The notes below the pieces were generated by a model. It searched no databases and was not told where the DNA came from. It saw only the letters and a list, made by a program, of their open reading frames with translations. Positions 37,394 to 45,105 of a stretch of DNA of 64,000 nucleotides are shown here, piece by piece; position 1 is the stretch's first letter, and the number at the start of each line of letters is the position of its first letter. The DNA lies in contig NZ_JAGHQP010000002.1 of the NCBI RefSeq assembly GCF_017744255.1, positions 1 through 64,000 on the forward strand, given 5' to 3'. Both the position numbers and the translations under genes were made by a program. Source of the stretch: Brevundimonas sp. A19_0. Lineage in GTDB: Bacteria; Pseudomonadota; Alphaproteobacteria; Caulobacterales; Caulobacteraceae.

Positions 37394-38528
37394 GATAATC
37401 TCCGGCTTTCATGAAGCGGGCTGGATTCTGGGCGCGGCCATTCATCCAGACCTCATAATGGAGGTGCACACCGGTCGACCGGCCGGTCGAACCCATGGCG
37501 CCAATTCTCTGACCCAGCGCAACCCGCTGCCCGACCCGGACAGAGGTCGAGTTGAGATGGGCGTAGCGCGTCTTGAAACCGCCTCCATGGTCTATCTCAA
37601 CGGTGTTGCCATACCCTGAACGCACCCCGACAAAAGAGACGATGCCCGGCGCGGTCGCATGGATGGGCGTATTGAGCGGGGCGGCAAAGTCCTGACCCTG
37701 GTGCAGGGCCGGGCGTCCGTTGAAGGGATCGAACCGCACGCCAAAGCCCGAGGTGGTGCGTGCCTGGGTCGGACGCGAGAAGGGCAGGCCCTCGGCGGCA
37801 TCGGTCAGGCCGCGCATATCGCCCAGATTGCGAGAGGCGTTGAGGATGCGGGTCGCGAAGGGCTCGTCCACATTCAGGATGGCGGCGAGCGCGCTGGGGT
37901 CATCGGCCTGGATCAGCGGCCCGCCCAGCGATGTGCCCTGTCCGACGTAGGCCGCCGGGTTCAGGCCGGCCAGACGGAACGCCAGACGCAGGCGCTCGGC
38001 GCGCGTCTCGGCAAATTGTTCGGCGCGGGCGATCAGCCGCTCCTGATCCATGCGCACGGCGGCCATGCGTTCCATGGGCGTGCGGCTGTCGGAGTCGGTC
38101 ATCACGACCGGCTGCAGCGCCAGCTCGGCCCCGTCCACGCCGCGGAAGGTGCCCATGACCTGCGTCAGGGCGGCGTGGCGCCGCTCGACCATCTGGGCCA
38201 GTTCGTCCAGCGAGCCGGTGCTGGCCTCCATTCGCACCACGGCGGTGTCCAGACGGGCCTGCAGATCGGCGTTGACCCGCTCGGAGGCCGCGCGGGCCTG
38301 GGCAACGGCGCGCTCGGCGCCACTGACGCCGATCATGTCGATGATAAAGCCGCAACTGGCGACCAGACCCCACCCGACCAGTCCGAGCGCCAGGGCACCC
38401 ATCATGATCTGGCGCCTGGCGGTCAGGGCATAGGCCTGAACCTCATCGCCGGTGCGAAGATAGATGTAACGGACAGGAAACCACCGTTGCAGCCAGCCTG
38501 TCCGGGTCGTTTCTGCCTCGTCGTGCAT
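37383..38528 (-). CDS. membrane-anchored M23 family peptidoglycan endopeptidase
   Basis: A 381-residue protein: cytoplasmic N-terminus of about 40 residues, one membrane helix (MGALALGLVGWGLVASCGF), a periplasmic coiled-coil-prone region (about residues 70-135), and a C-terminal LytM/M23 domain with HQGQDFAAP (zinc His and Asp) and VHLHYEVW (His-x-His). All ligands are present, so it should be an active endopeptidase rather than a degenerate regulator. Coupled to bactofilin, which probably positions it. A CtrA-like motif lies about 60-75 bases upstream. Confidence 0.93.
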   Translation of the reverse strand: MHDEAETTRTGWLQRWFPVRYIYLRTGDEVQAYALTARRQIMMGALALGLVGWGLVASCGFIIDMIGVSGAERAVAQARAASERVNADLQARLDTAVVRMEASTGSLDELAQMVERRHAALTQVMGTFRGVDGAELALQPVVMTDSDSRTPMERMAAVRMDQERLIARAEQFAETRAERLRLAFRLAGLNPAAYVGQGTSLGGPLIQADDPSALAAILNVDEPFATRILNASRNLGDMRGLTDAAEGLPFSRPTQARTTSGFGVRFDPFNGRPALHQGQDFAAPLNTPIHATAPGIVSFVGVRSGYGNTVEIDHGGGFKTRYAHLNSTSVRVGQRVALGQRIGAMGSTGRSTGVHLHYEVWMNGRAQNPARFMKAGDYLVQ

Positions 38529-38585
38529 ACTCTACACCCCCGAACGCACGCTTTATGCGGCAGGGGGCAGGGGGCTTCAACCCTG

Positions 38586-38601
38586 TTAGTGAAGCATTAA
38601 C
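38586..38601. promoter_or_regulatory. candidate CtrA-binding site upstream of the M23-bactofilin pair
   Basis: TTAG-N7-TTAAC, one mismatch from the Caulobacter CtrA consensus TTAA-N7-TTAAC. It is 58-73 bases upstream of the M23 start, a plausible distance for cell-cycle control of a shape operon. A short degenerate motif, so chance occurrence is possible. Confidence 0.4.
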
Positions 38602-38740
38602 CCTCTTCGGAATCGTATTGGGCGAATAACGACGGTCGCCGAAACCGGTTTTCGCCTCTCAAGGGTATCCGCGAATCTGGACAGGCAAAATCGTGTGTCA
38701 GATGCCGTACAGTTGATCGGCGTGCTGAGCGTCCGCGAAT

Positions 38741-39202
38741 CTAGAGCCCGCGCACGGCCGCCAGAACCGCCTCGGCGTGCCCCTTGACCTTCACCTTGGG
38801 CCAGTGGCGGCGGATCACCCCCCCGGCATCTACCAGGAAGGTGGCGCGCTCGATGCCCATATAGGTCCGGCCGTACATAGACTTCTCGACCCAGGTGCCG
38901 AATGCCTCGCAAACGCTCTCGTCCTCGTCCGAGGCCAGGGTGACGGTCAGATCGTGCTTGGCCTTGAAGTTCGAGAGCCTGCGGACCGTGTCCTTCGACA
39001 CCCCGATCACCCGCGCGCCCGCGGCGGCAAAGGCGTCCATCAGGGCCGAGAAGTCCTTGCCCTCGGTCGTGCAGCCGGGCGTGTCCGCCTTGGGGTAGAA
39101 GTAGAGCACATAGGGTTTCCCTTTCAGCGCCCCGTCACTGACCCGGTCGCCGTCGGCCGTCGGCATGTCGAACGCCGGAACGGGTTTGCCTTCAAGTGTC
39201 AT
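38741..39202 (-). CDS. bcp: thioredoxin-dependent peroxiredoxin (Bcp/PrxQ)
   Basis: A 153-residue peroxidase that reduces H2O2 and organic peroxides. The peroxidatic Cys44 lies in YPKADTPGCTTEGKDF. The Cys five residues later seen in E. coli Bcp is absent (Lys-Asp here); a Cys at about residue 98 (DESVCEAFG) could serve as the resolving one, as in some PrxQ types. The ATG at 39202 with GGAGATGGGG upstream is chosen over one four codons earlier. Its 5' end overlaps the end of the GIY-YIG ORF by 11 bases. Confidence 0.94.
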   Translation of the reverse strand: MTLEGKPVPAFDMPTADGDRVSDGALKGKPYVLYFYPKADTPGCTTEGKDFSALMDAFAAAGARVIGVSKDTVRRLSNFKAKHDLTVTLASDEDESVCEAFGTWVEKSMYGRTYMGIERATFLVDAGGVIRRHWPKVKVKGHAEAVLAAVRGL

Positions 39203-39554
39203 CTCTATCCCCATCTCCGCTCATCCCCGCGGACGCGGGGACCCAGTTCGATACATCCGAGAGGTCTCCGAGACGAACCTCATCATACAAGTCCCGCCAT
39301 TCCGGATTGACGCTCTCGATCAGGTCTAGCTTCCAGGCGCGGTTCCACTTCTTGATCTGTCGCTCACGCCGGAAGGCCGCTTCCCGTGTCTCGTGCCGCT
39401 CAAGCCAGACGAGTGTCTGGACACCATATTTCGCGGTAAACCCACCGAGCGCCTTGGTCCTGTGCTGGCCGACACGTGTGATCAGATCGTCGGTCGAGCC
39501 GGTGTAAAGGGTGCCGTTCCGGCGGCTGGCCAGCATGTAGGTGAAGAAGGTCAT
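39192..39554 (-). CDS. GIY-YIG superfamily nuclease (YhbQ/URI-like), repeat-bounded
   Basis: A 120-residue single-domain nuclease. The GIY-YIG core reads FFTYMLASRRNGTLYTGSTD; then VGQHRTKALGGFTAKYGVQ, LVWLERHETREAAFRRERQI with the conserved Arg and Glu, and KKWNRAWKLDLIES. The ATG at 39554 follows GAAGGAC. The last residues, WVPASAGMS, are encoded by the left copy of a 30-bp inverted repeat that bounds the gene; the other copy lies between the start codon and tyrS. The ORF runs through the repeat into the bcp start. Catalytic residues look intact; substrate unknown. Confidence 0.9.
   Translation of the reverse strand: MTFFTYMLASRRNGTLYTGSTDDLITRVGQHRTKALGGFTAKYGVQTLVWLERHETREAAFRRERQIKKWNRAWKLDLIESVNPEWRDLYDEVRLGDLSDVSNWVPASAGMSGDGDRDDT
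39217..39246 (+). repeat. 30-bp inverted repeat, left copy
   Basis: Contains its own hairpin CCCCGCG-GA-CGCGGGG followed by ACCCAG. Exact reverse complement of 39573-39602. Read on the minus strand it encodes WVPASAGMS at the C-terminus of the GIY-YIG protein. Confidence 0.97.
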
Positions 39555-39572
39555 CGTCTTGTCCTTCCAGAT

Positions 39573-39602
39573 CTGGGTCCCCGCGTCCGCGGGGATGAGC
39601 GG
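39573..39602 (-). repeat. 30-bp inverted repeat, right copy
   Basis: Perfect inverted copy of 39217-39246, starting CTGGGTCCCCGCG and ending just before the tyrS stop codon. Its position after tyrS means its hairpin could also affect the end of the tyrS transcript. Confidence 0.97.
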
Positions 39603-39605
39603 ATT

Positions 39606-40868
39606 TTAGGTTAGCTTTGCCCTGAGACGGGTCTTCTTGCCCTTTGCCAGTTCCAGTTCACCGTCCGCCCCAAAGTCCGAGAGCGACAACACCTGCTCGG
39701 CATCGGCGACCTTGGTGCCATTGATCCGGATTCCCCCGCCCATGATCTCGCGGCGGGCCGCATTTCGCGAAGAGACCACTTCCGACATGATCAGTATCGA
39801 CGTTGTGGTCACGGCTCCCTCCAACACCTGTTGCCGGTCGACCGTGAACGTCGGCATGTCTTCTGACAGCTGTCCCTTCTCAAACGCGCTCTCGGCGGCC
39901 TGGCGGGCGGTCGCGGCGGCCTCTTCGCCGTGCAGCATGGTGGTTGCCGCATCGGCCAGGGCCTTCTTGGCGTCATTGATGGCCGCGCCGTCCAGCGCTT
40001 CCAGCCGCGCGATCTCGTCCAGCGACAGGTCGGTGAACAGGCGCAGGAATTTGCCGACGTCGGCATCGTCCACATTCCGCCAGAACTGCCAGTAGTCATA
40101 CGGGCTCAGCTGTTCGGCGTTCAGCCAGACGGCGCCCTGGGCGGTCTTGCCCATCTTGCCGCCCGAGGCCGTGGTCAGCAGCGGCGTGGTCAGGCCGAAC
40201 GCCGACTTCTGGTCCACGCGCCGCACCAGGTCGACGCCCGAGGTGATGTTCCCCCACTGGTCCGAGCCGCCCATCTGCAGGGTCACGCCCAGCCGCCGGT
40301 TCAGCTCGAGGAAGTCCACCGACTGCATGAGCATATAGTTGAACTCGAGGAAGGTCATCGGCTGTTCGCGCTCCAGCCGCAGCCGGACCGAGTCAAAGGC
40401 CAGCATCCGGTTGACCGTAAAATGGGTGCCGTAATCCCTCAGGAACTGGATATAGCCATAGGTCGACAGCCATTCATCATTGTCGATCATGACCGCGTCG
40501 GTCGGCCCGTCGCCGAAGGTCAGGAATTTCTCGAACACCGTGCGGATCGAGGCGATGTTCGCCTGGATCGTCTCGTCGGTCAGTTGCGGGCGCGAGGCGT
40601 CCTTGCCGGTCGGATCGCCGACCTTGGTCGTGCCGCCGCCCATGACCACCACGGGCCGGTGCCCGGCCTGCTGCAACCGGCGCAGCATCATGATCTGGAT
40701 CAGGCTGCCGACGTGCAGGCTGGGGGCCGTCGCATCAAAGCCGATATAGCCCGACACCACCCCGCCGGCCGCCGCCGCATCCAGCTCGTCCGGATGGGTG
40801 ATCTGGTGGATGTAGCCGCGATCCCGCAGCGTCTTGAGGAAGTCGGACTTGAAGGCTGGCTCGGTCAT
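39606..40868 (-). CDS. tyrS: tyrosyl-tRNA synthetase
   Basis: Class I synthetase of 420 residues. HIGH-type motif SLHVGSLIQIMMLRRLQ, tyrosine-pocket region TVNRMLAFDSVRLRLE and QMGGSDQWGNI, KMSKS-type loop GGKMGKTAQGAVWL, and a C-terminal S4 domain (SRNAARREIMGGGIRING). The ATG at 40868 gives the usual start; an upstream in-frame start would add a Pro/Ser-rich stretch without conservation. Confidence 0.98.
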   Translation of the reverse strand: MTEPAFKSDFLKTLRDRGYIHQITHPDELDAAAAGGVVSGYIGFDATAPSLHVGSLIQIMMLRRLQQAGHRPVVVMGGGTTKVGDPTGKDASRPQLTDETIQANIASIRTVFEKFLTFGDGPTDAVMIDNDEWLSTYGYIQFLRDYGTHFTVNRMLAFDSVRLRLEREQPMTFLEFNYMLMQSVDFLELNRRLGVTLQMGGSDQWGNITSGVDLVRRVDQKSAFGLTTPLLTTASGGKMGKTAQGAVWLNAEQLSPYDYWQFWRNVDDADVGKFLRLFTDLSLDEIARLEALDGAAINDAKKALADAATTMLHGEEAAATARQAAESAFEKGQLSEDMPTFTVDRQQVLEGAVTTTSILIMSEVVSSRNAARREIMGGGIRINGTKVADAEQVLSLSDFGADGELELAKGKKTRLRAKLT

Positions 40869-40943
40869 GGGGCTTGAGGCTTGGCGGGGAGGGGAAGGGG
40901 CGTGTAGCACGGACCTTGCGCCAGCTTAAGGAGCCGATTTCGA

Positions 40944-41450
40944 ATGGTTGTCAGTCTGTCGGCTCACCCCGCATCCCCGCGCGCCGGTCTGGCCGTGACG
41001 GTCGATCAGGAGCGCCGGGCCGACCGGCTCTGGCTGCGCTTCATTGTTGAGGGCGACACGGATGCCATCGAGTGGCCGCGCAAGGCTCCGCCGATCCGCA
41101 CAGACGGTCTTTGGCAGCACACCTGTTTCGAGGTCTTCATCAGAACCGGCGATGGCTACGTCGAGTATAATCTGTCGCCCTCGGATGCCTGGGCGACATA
41201 TGCCTTCAGCGGCTATCGCGAAGGCATGAGTCCGGCGGATCAGGTCGTTGACGTTCATGGTCTGGATGGCGGAGAGCGTTACGTCGCCCTCGAAGCCGTC
41301 ATCGATCTACCCTCTGACGCCACCGGCCCGATCGCCCTCTCCGCCGTGATCGAGGCGACCAACGGATCCCTCAGCTACTGGGCGTTGGCGCATCCGTCGG
41401 ATAAGCCCGACTTTCATCATCCCGACTCGTTCGTGCTGGAGATCCCATGA
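40944..41450 (+). CDS. DOMON-like domain protein
   Basis: A 168-residue protein of the DOMON-like/CBM9-type beta-sandwich family: LRFIVEGDTDAIEWP, TDGLWQHTCFEVFIRT, YVEYNLSPSDAWATYAFSGY and SYWALAHPSDKPDFHHPDSF are its typical blocks. No signal peptide, so cytosolic. Such domains bind ligands such as sugars or haem, but nothing fixes it here. Overlaps the DUF1343 gene in ATGA, so the two are co-translated; that pairing hints at a link to cell-wall sugar handling. Confidence 0.87.
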   Translation: MVVSLSAHPASPRAGLAVTVDQERRADRLWLRFIVEGDTDAIEWPRKAPPIRTDGLWQHTCFEVFIRTGDGYVEYNLSPSDAWATYAFSGYREGMSPADQVVDVHGLDGGERYVALEAVIDLPSDATGPIALSAVIEATNGSLSYWALAHPSDKPDFHHPDSFVLEIP

Positions 41451-42649
41451 AAACCGGCCTCGACCGCCTCCTGTCCGAACCGGCGCTGCGTGCCCCGCTG
41501 AAGGGCCGTCGCGTGGCCCTGCTGGCCCATCCGGCTTCGGTGACCGAGGATCTGACGCATGCGATCGATGCCCTGGTCGCCTGCCCGGACATCGACATCA
41601 CCGCTGCCTTCGGTCCCCAGCACGGCATGAAGGGCGACCTGCAGGACAATATGATGGAGAGCCCGGACTATCGCGATCCGGTCCATGGTTTTTCCGTCTT
41701 CAGCCTCTACGGAGAGGTCCGCCGTCCGAAGGACGAATGGATGGACACCTTCGACGTCATCCTGATCGACCTGCAGGACCTCGGCTGCCGCATCTACACC
41801 TATGTCACGACCCTGCTTTACGTGCTGGAGGCCGCACAGGCGCACGGCAAGACGGTCTGGGTTCTGGACCGCCCCAACCCCGCCGGCCGCCCGGTCGAGG
41901 GCACCCTGCTGCAGCCGGGCTGGGAGAGCTTCGTCGGCGCCGGCCCCATGCCCATGCGCCACGGCCTGACCATGGGAGAGCTGGGCCGCTGGTTCATCGA
42001 CCACTTCGACCTCGACGTCGACTATCGCGTCATCGAGATGCAGGGCTATGCCATCGACGCCGCCCCCGGCCATGGCTGGCCGCTGCTGGAGCGCGCCTGG
42101 ATCAACCCCAGCCCCAATGCCCCGACGCTCGGCATGGCCCGCGCCTATGCCGGCACCGTCATGCTGGAAGGGGCGACCCTGTCCGAAGGGCGCGGCACCA
42201 CCCGCCCGCTCGAACTGTTCGGCGCCCCCGACATCGACGCCCGCGCCGTGATCACCGAAATGCGGCGTCTGGCGCCCGACTGGCTGACGGGCTGTGCCCT
42301 CCGCGAAATGTGGTTCCAGCCGACCTTCCACAAACACGTCGGCCAGCTGTGCCATGGGGTACAGATTCATGCGGAAGGTCCGCACTATGACCACGCCGCC
42401 TTCCGCCCCTGGCGGCTCCAGGCCCTGGGCTTCAAGGCCATCCGCGCCCTGTGGCCCGACTACGACCTGTGGCGCGACTTCCCCTACGAATACGCCTTCG
42501 GCAAACTGCCCATCGACGTGATCAACGGCGGTCCCTCGCTGAGGGAATGGGTCGACGACGCAGGCGCAATCCCCTCCGACCTCGACGCCCTCGCCACCCC
42601 GGACGAGCACGCGTGGGAAGACACCCGCAGGCCGTTCCTGATCTACTAG
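41447..42649 (+). CDS. DUF1343 family protein (NamZ-like exo-N-acetylmuramidase)
   Basis: A 400-residue member of the DUF1343/YbbC family. Conserved parts: ALLAHPASVTEDLTHAIDAL, FGPQHGMKGDLQDNM, SLYGEVRRPKDEWMD, DVILIDLQDLGCRIYTYV, WVLDRPNPAGR and TLSEGRGTTRPLELFGAP. B. subtilis NamZ of this family removes MurNAc from the non-reducing end of peptidoglycan fragments. No export signal is seen, so a role in cytosolic wall recycling is suggested. Coupled to the DOMON-like gene upstream. Confidence 0.92.
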   Translation: MKTGLDRLLSEPALRAPLKGRRVALLAHPASVTEDLTHAIDALVACPDIDITAAFGPQHGMKGDLQDNMMESPDYRDPVHGFSVFSLYGEVRRPKDEWMDTFDVILIDLQDLGCRIYTYVTTLLYVLEAAQAHGKTVWVLDRPNPAGRPVEGTLLQPGWESFVGAGPMPMRHGLTMGELGRWFIDHFDLDVDYRVIEMQGYAIDAAPGHGWPLLERAWINPSPNAPTLGMARAYAGTVMLEGATLSEGRGTTRPLELFGAPDIDARAVITEMRRLAPDWLTGCALREMWFQPTFHKHVGQLCHGVQIHAEGPHYDHAAFRPWRLQALGFKAIRALWPDYDLWRDFPYEYAFGKLPIDVINGGPSLREWVDDAGAIPSDLDALATPDEHAWEDTRRPFLIY

Positions 42650-42695
42650 AGTTCCACGCGCCCTGACCTGACGCCCTGTCGGGAGAGGAATTGCC

Positions 42696-43400
42696 ATGAT
42701 CGCGCTCATGCTGGTCGGCGTGCTTTCGGTTCTGGGCCTGACTGGGGGACAGGATCCCGTCGTGCTGAGCCCCGAGGCTCGCGCCCTGATCGCGCCGGTG
42801 TCCGAGGCCATCAAGGCTGAGGAAGCGCGTCAGGCCGCCCTGCCGCCGCCGGTCGACGTCAGTGAGCGGCTGGTTCGCATGGGACAGCTGGATCAGGCGG
42901 CTCGCCGCGTCGTGGTCACCATCGACCTGTCCGGTCTTCCGGAAGAGGAGCGTCAGGCGGCCTTCGACGCGATGGCCGCGCCGATTCAAGCTCTGGACGA
43001 CCGCTTGCTCGCCGAGCTTTTGACCCTCGTTCCTCCCGAGGGCTGGTTCACGATCGATCGCTATGGAGAGCGGGCGTCTGGAGCCGCCTTCCTGATCATC
43101 CAGCACTCGGACGTGGAGCAGTGGCGCCGCTTCGTGCCCATTCTCGAGCCGCTGGCACTGGCTGGCGAAATCGACGGTCAGGACTACGGCCTGATGTACG
43201 ACCGGTTGGCCGTCAGCGAAGGACGGCCCCAGCGATATGGGACTCAGGTGACGTGTAAAGGGGGGCGCTGGGTCATTGATTACGAGAATCTGGAAGACCC
43301 CGATCGCGCAGACGAGCGACGCGCTTCAATAGGCTTTGTCGGAACGCTCGCCGAGTACGAGGGGATATTCGCCCGTTACCCGCCCTGCGAAGAAGACTGA
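42696..43400 (+). CDS. DUF6624 family exported protein
   Basis: A 234-residue protein with a short N-terminal signal or anchor (MIALMLVGVLSVLGLTGG), an Ala/Glu-rich helical stretch, and the block PPEGWFTIDRYGERASGAAF, LIIQHSDVEQWRRFVPIL, YDRLAVSEGRPQRYGTQVTC, typical of DUF6624 (Gln-His pair and QRYGTQ). The biochemical role of this family is unknown to me. It stands 46 bases after the DUF1343 gene with GGAG at its start and may be in the same transcript. Confidence 0.8.
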   Translation: MIALMLVGVLSVLGLTGGQDPVVLSPEARALIAPVSEAIKAEEARQAALPPPVDVSERLVRMGQLDQAARRVVVTIDLSGLPEEERQAAFDAMAAPIQALDDRLLAELLTLVPPEGWFTIDRYGERASGAAFLIIQHSDVEQWRRFVPILEPLALAGEIDGQDYGLMYDRLAVSEGRPQRYGTQVTCKGGRWVIDYENLEDPDRADERRASIGFVGTLAEYEGIFARYPPCEED

Positions 43401-43440
43401 CGCCACCCGCCGGGTTGCGCGGAGGGGATGAATACGGTGA

Positions 43441-43782
43441 TCAGGCCTTCAGCACATCGGCCTCCAGCCGGGCGGTCCACAGGGCGGCGCGGCGCGCCAG
43501 CTCATCCTTGATGCCGACCTCCGGATAGTCGGGGCGCAGGCGCTCCAGTTCCTCATAGCGGAAGGCCGCCTCGCCGTGCTCGCGCCAGGCGGCCTGAAGC
43601 GAGCGGAAGGGGCTGGACCCCATCCTGAGCGCGAACCACAGGCCGTTCTGCTGCCGGTCGACGTTGGCGCCCTTGCCGACCCACACCTGTCCGCTGGCCT
43701 CGCACACGACGGCGAACACGCCCCAGGCGGGCGGGCGTTCGCGGTACTGGCTGAGGGCCTCTTTTCTGGCCTGGCGGTCCAT
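43441..43782 (-). CDS. GIY-YIG nuclease family protein, divergent from DUF2239 gene
   Basis: A 113-residue protein: GVFAVVCEASGQVWVGKGAN is a GIY-YIG-like opening (GVF...VWVG), followed by DRQQNGLWFALRMGSSPFRS, LQAAWREHGEAAFRYEELERL and an Arg-rich C-terminus. It differs clearly from the GIY-YIG protein at 39.2 kb. The ATG at 43782 follows GGAG at six bases. The first motif is degenerate, so nuclease activity is uncertain. It is divergent from a DUF2239 gene across 65 bases holding two palindromes, suggesting joint regulation. Confidence 0.82.
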   Translation of the reverse strand: MDRQARKEALSQYRERPPAWGVFAVVCEASGQVWVGKGANVDRQQNGLWFALRMGSSPFRSLQAAWREHGEAAFRYEELERLRPDYPEVGIKDELARRAALWTARLEADVLKA

Positions 43783-43793
43783 GGTCATCTCCG

Positions 43794-43832
43794 TATTACC
43801 CGGGTAATATGACGCATAAATATACCCGGGTA
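43794..43832. promoter_or_regulatory. two TACCCGGGTA palindromes in a divergent promoter
   Basis: TATTACCCGGGTAATA at 43794-43809 is a perfect 16-bp palindrome; TACCCGGGTA recurs at 43823-43832, centres 26 bp apart. The setting is AT-rich in an otherwise GC-rich window and lies between two divergent starts. A dimeric regulator bound at both sites would control both genes. The first palindrome begins only 12 bases upstream of the GIY-YIG start codon, so it could block that promoter or its transcript start. Confidence 0.75.
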
Positions 43833-43847
43833 AATATAGGAACCGGC

Positions 43848-44405
43848 ATGACCGACGAGAATTCGCAATCGCGCTACACGGCCTTCGCAGGCGATGAGCG
43901 GATCGGGGAGGGCACCCTGGCCGAGGTCGCCGGGGCCGTCTGGCACGCCCGGCAACAGGACGCGGAGCGAACCACCCTTGTCTTCGACGCCCGGGGGGCG
44001 GTGGTCGATCTGGACCTGCGCGGCGACCTTGCCGATGTGGTCGCGCGCTATGCGCCCGCGGAAAAGCCACGCCGGGGCCGCCCGAAGCTGGGGGTGGTGG
44101 CGCGCGAGGTGACACTTCTGCCCCGCCACTGGGACTGGCTGGCGACCCAGCCGGGGGGCGCCTCGGCCGCGCTGCGCCGCATGGTCGAGGCCGCGAGCCG
44201 GGCAGAGGGCCAGACGCAGCGGGTTCGCCTCGGCCGCGAGGCCGCGTACCGCTTCATGTCCGCCATGGCCGGGGACCGCCCGGGGTTCGAGGAGGCCTCA
44301 CGCGCCCTGTTCGCGGGCGACCGCAAGGCGCTGGGACAGCATACCGCGTCCTGGTCGCAGGACATTGTGCGGGAGATCGAGTTCTGGCTGGACGGGGCCG
44401 ACTAG
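43848..44405 (+). CDS. DUF2239 family protein
   Basis: A 185-residue protein of the DUF2239 family. The N-terminal half (RYTAFAGDERIGEGTLAEVA, TTLVFDARGAVVDLDLRG) looks alpha/beta. The second half, RRGRPKLGVVAREVTLLPRH then WDWLATQPGGASAALRRMV, has a basic arm, a short strand and two helices, a pattern resembling ribbon-helix-helix DNA binders. The ATG at 43848 follows AGGA. With palindromes in its own promoter, it could be an autoregulator of itself and the divergent GIY-YIG gene; that is inference. Confidence 0.88.
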   Translation: MTDENSQSRYTAFAGDERIGEGTLAEVAGAVWHARQQDAERTTLVFDARGAVVDLDLRGDLADVVARYAPAEKPRRGRPKLGVVAREVTLLPRHWDWLATQPGGASAALRRMVEAASRAEGQTQRVRLGREAAYRFMSAMAGDRPGFEEASRALFAGDRKALGQHTASWSQDIVREIEFWLDGAD

Positions 44406-44408
44406 GCC

Positions 44409-45059
44409 TTAAGCCGGCTTTTCTTCCAGTCGCTTGTCCAGATAGGCGCCGACGCGCCGGTCGACGGCATCGATATGGTCCTGCCAGAAGTGGCTGGCGC
44501 CGTCCTCCAGCTCATAGTCGATGACGATGCCCTTCTGGGTGCGCAGCTTGTTGACCACGCGCTCGACCTCGACCGGCGGCACGATGGTGTCGGCCGTGCC
44601 GTGCAGGAACAGGCCCGAGGCGGGGCAGGGGGCGAGGAAGGAGAAGTCGTAGATGTTCGAGGGCGGCGACACCGAGATGAAGCCGTCGGTCTCGGGCCGG
44701 CGCATCAGCAGCTGCATGCCGATGTAGGCGCCGAACTGATAGCCCGCGACCCAGGTCTGGGTGGCGGCGGGGTTCTCGGCCTGCAGCCAGTCCAGCGCGG
44801 TCGCCGCATCGCCCAGCTCGCCGATGCCGCTGTCGAACTCGCCCTGCGACTTGCCCATGCCGCGGCTGTTGTAGCGCAGGGTGGCAAAGCCGCGCTGCTG
44901 GAACAGCTGGAAAAGCGTCAGCACGACCGGATTGTTCATATGGCCGGCCGCCTTGGGGTGCGGGTGCAGGATCAGGGCGATCGGCGCATCGGGGCGTTTG
45001 CCGGGGGAATAGCGGGCTTCGAGACGACCGGACGCACCCGGCAAAATCACTTCAGGCAT
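44409..45059 (-). CDS. alpha/beta hydrolase (COG2945-like) with altered nucleophile
   Basis: A 216-residue alpha/beta-hydrolase-fold protein: LILHPHPKAAGHMNNPV oxyanion region, TLRYNSRGMGKSQGEFD, then VAGYQFGAYIGMQLLMRRPE where the nucleophile elbow G-x-S-x-G has Gln instead of Ser, LFLHGTADTIVPP with the Asp, and DGASHFW with the His. With Gln at the elbow ordinary esterase chemistry is unlikely unless the residue is replaced from elsewhere. Divergent from iscR. Confidence 0.88.
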   Translation of the reverse strand: MPEVILPGASGRLEARYSPGKRPDAPIALILHPHPKAAGHMNNPVVLTLFQLFQQRGFATLRYNSRGMGKSQGEFDSGIGELGDAATALDWLQAENPAATQTWVAGYQFGAYIGMQLLMRRPETDGFISVSPPSNIYDFSFLAPCPASGLFLHGTADTIVPPVEVERVVNKLRTQKGIVIDYELEDGASHFWQDHIDAVDRRVGAYLDKRLEEKPA

Positions 45060-45105
45060 GTGTCTTCAAACCATCCGGTTCAAAAGGTCACAGCAGGGTC
45101 AGGCA

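Larger units (their letters stand above)
39217..39602. mobile_element. candidate nuclease-bearing palindromic element
   Basis: A 386-bp unit bounded by 30-bp perfect inverted repeats (39217-39246 and 39573-39602) and holding almost only the GIY-YIG ORF. It is set tightly between the stop of tyrS (39606) and the start of bcp (39202). I see no target duplication of useful length. Mobility is inferred from structure alone. Confidence 0.5.
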
